The position numbers were made by a program, and so were the translations under genes. From positions 2,171,620-2,235,619 of the forward strand of contig VXAI01000082.1 of the NCBI GenBank assembly GCA_013399305.1: a stretch of DNA of 64,000 nucleotides, read 5' to 3'. Of this stretch, positions 63,332 through 64,000 are shown piece by piece (within the stretch, counting starts at the first letter, position 1; every line of letters begins with the position of its first letter). The notes under the pieces are model-generated. The model ran no database searches. It worked only from the letters and a program-made list of their open reading frames with translations, and was not told the DNA's origin. Source of the stretch: Rostratula benghalensis (lineage: Eukaryota > Chordata > Aves > Charadriiformes > Rostratulidae).

Positions 63332-64000
63332 TATCTTGTGTTGATAGAGCCCTTGCCTGCTCTGGGCTTGTAATGCTGGTGCTGCTAGAGACTGGCTGAG
63401 GAAGGTCCTCTTCCTCCTTCCCCCCTGTTCTTTTTGAACACAGGAATATATGGAGATCACAGAGTCTGGGTTGGAGGTGGGGCAGCATTGTAGGAATGCA
63501 GTCACTTCTTGCCTATGCTCAGAAAACAACACTTTTTCATGTTTAGCTGCACAACTGCCAGGCACCACAAAGTCAATTTTGTAAGGGAACCTTTCAAAGC
63601 AGCAAAACAGGGTAAAAGCGATCCTGCGCTGATTGTGAGTTGAATGTAGGTGGTATTTGTGTATGTTTGCATCCGTGTTACAGCCTCTCTGCAGTTCTAG
63701 AGTTGTAAGAAGCCTATAAATACATCAAGCCATCATTCTGCTTTTCAATGTTTCATATGTATAGTACTCATCTTTGGAAGGTCTCCTTCAGCAAACCTTG
63801 AATGGGTGCTTGATAGTAGCAGCATTCTACTTCTTGAACTTCTGCTTGTATAGTAACAATAATTAGCTTACAGACCCTCCAGACCTGTTAATTTTGAACT
63901 TGAGTGTTTGTCTTGCCTGCAGAAGAACTCTGAGTCCACTGAAAAGATGAGGGGTGACATTGACACCTTCTTAATTTAAAAATTATCTTTTCTCTCTGTA

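Larger units (their letters stand above)
45204..64000 (-). other. CRB1: CRB1 intron 5, partial
   Basis: All sequence beyond the exon 6 acceptor (TTATTCTTCAG) to the window end. Human intron 5 is very large, and no EGF-type exon with suitable phase was recognised here, so exon 5 is presumed to lie further on. It contains the alternative exon at 49368-49425, an old CR1 at 50.9-51.95 kb, CR1 pieces at 54.3 and 57.0 kb, microsatellites, and a G-rich tract at 63.3 kb. A short unfound exon cannot be excluded. Confidence 0.75.

Noticed and set aside
45204..64000. CRB1 exon 5 and earlier exons
   Set aside because: Scanned for DIDEC/NGGxC-type EGF codons on the minus strand; none seen apart from exon 6, so they are presumed outside the window.

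Overview
The window is eukaryotic and intron-rich. It carries several CR1 (chicken repeat 1) LINE fragments with CR1-type 3' ends, otherwise few repeats, and a gene with short vertebrate-style introns. Together these point to a bird; a non-avian reptile is less likely. Species cannot be fixed from the sequence. There is one 102-base assembly gap (32833-32934).

The one clearly recognisable gene is CRB1 (crumbs cell polarity complex component 1) on the minus strand. Seven coding exons corresponding to human exons 6-12 run from 45203 down to 7497: exon 6 44250-45203, exon 7 40148-40698, exon 8 39595-39760, exon 9 35714-36620, exon 10 34042-34170, exon 11 30868-30994, exon 12 7497-7712. All have GT-AG borders and the phases close into one frame. 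They encode EGF repeats, three laminin-G domains, a transmembrane helix and the short tail ending in the ERLI PDZ ligand. Exons 1-5 were not found and probably lie beyond base 64000.

The most interesting signal is a second, internally initiated and differently terminated CRB1 product. A 58-base exon at 49368-49425, with a strong start context and a short hydrophobic leader, splices in phase to exon 6. Exon 11 also stays open through its donor for 42 codons (30742-30867), giving a different membrane segment and an acidic tail without ERLI. With both ends the frame closes exactly at 1003 residues. This is the architecture described for the mammalian photoreceptor isoform CRB1-B, and here it appears to be present in a sauropsid.

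Layout: 1-7496 is 3' flank, with a candidate CRB1 3' UTR, a MIR-like SINE and two CR1 pieces in a pyrimidine-rich tract. 7713-30867 is the 23-kb intron 11, mostly unique AT-rich DNA with one dense homeodomain-site block. 30995-44249 holds introns 6-10 between compact exons, with a CR1 close to the exon 9 acceptor, a near-full 3' CR1 segment in intron 8, and a strong inverted repeat in intron 10. 45204-64000 is part of intron 5, with the alternative first exon, an old 1-kb CR1, other CR1 pieces and microsatellites. No tRNA, rRNA, CRISPR, viral or bacterial gene was seen. The many short open frames outside these exons look like chance frames.
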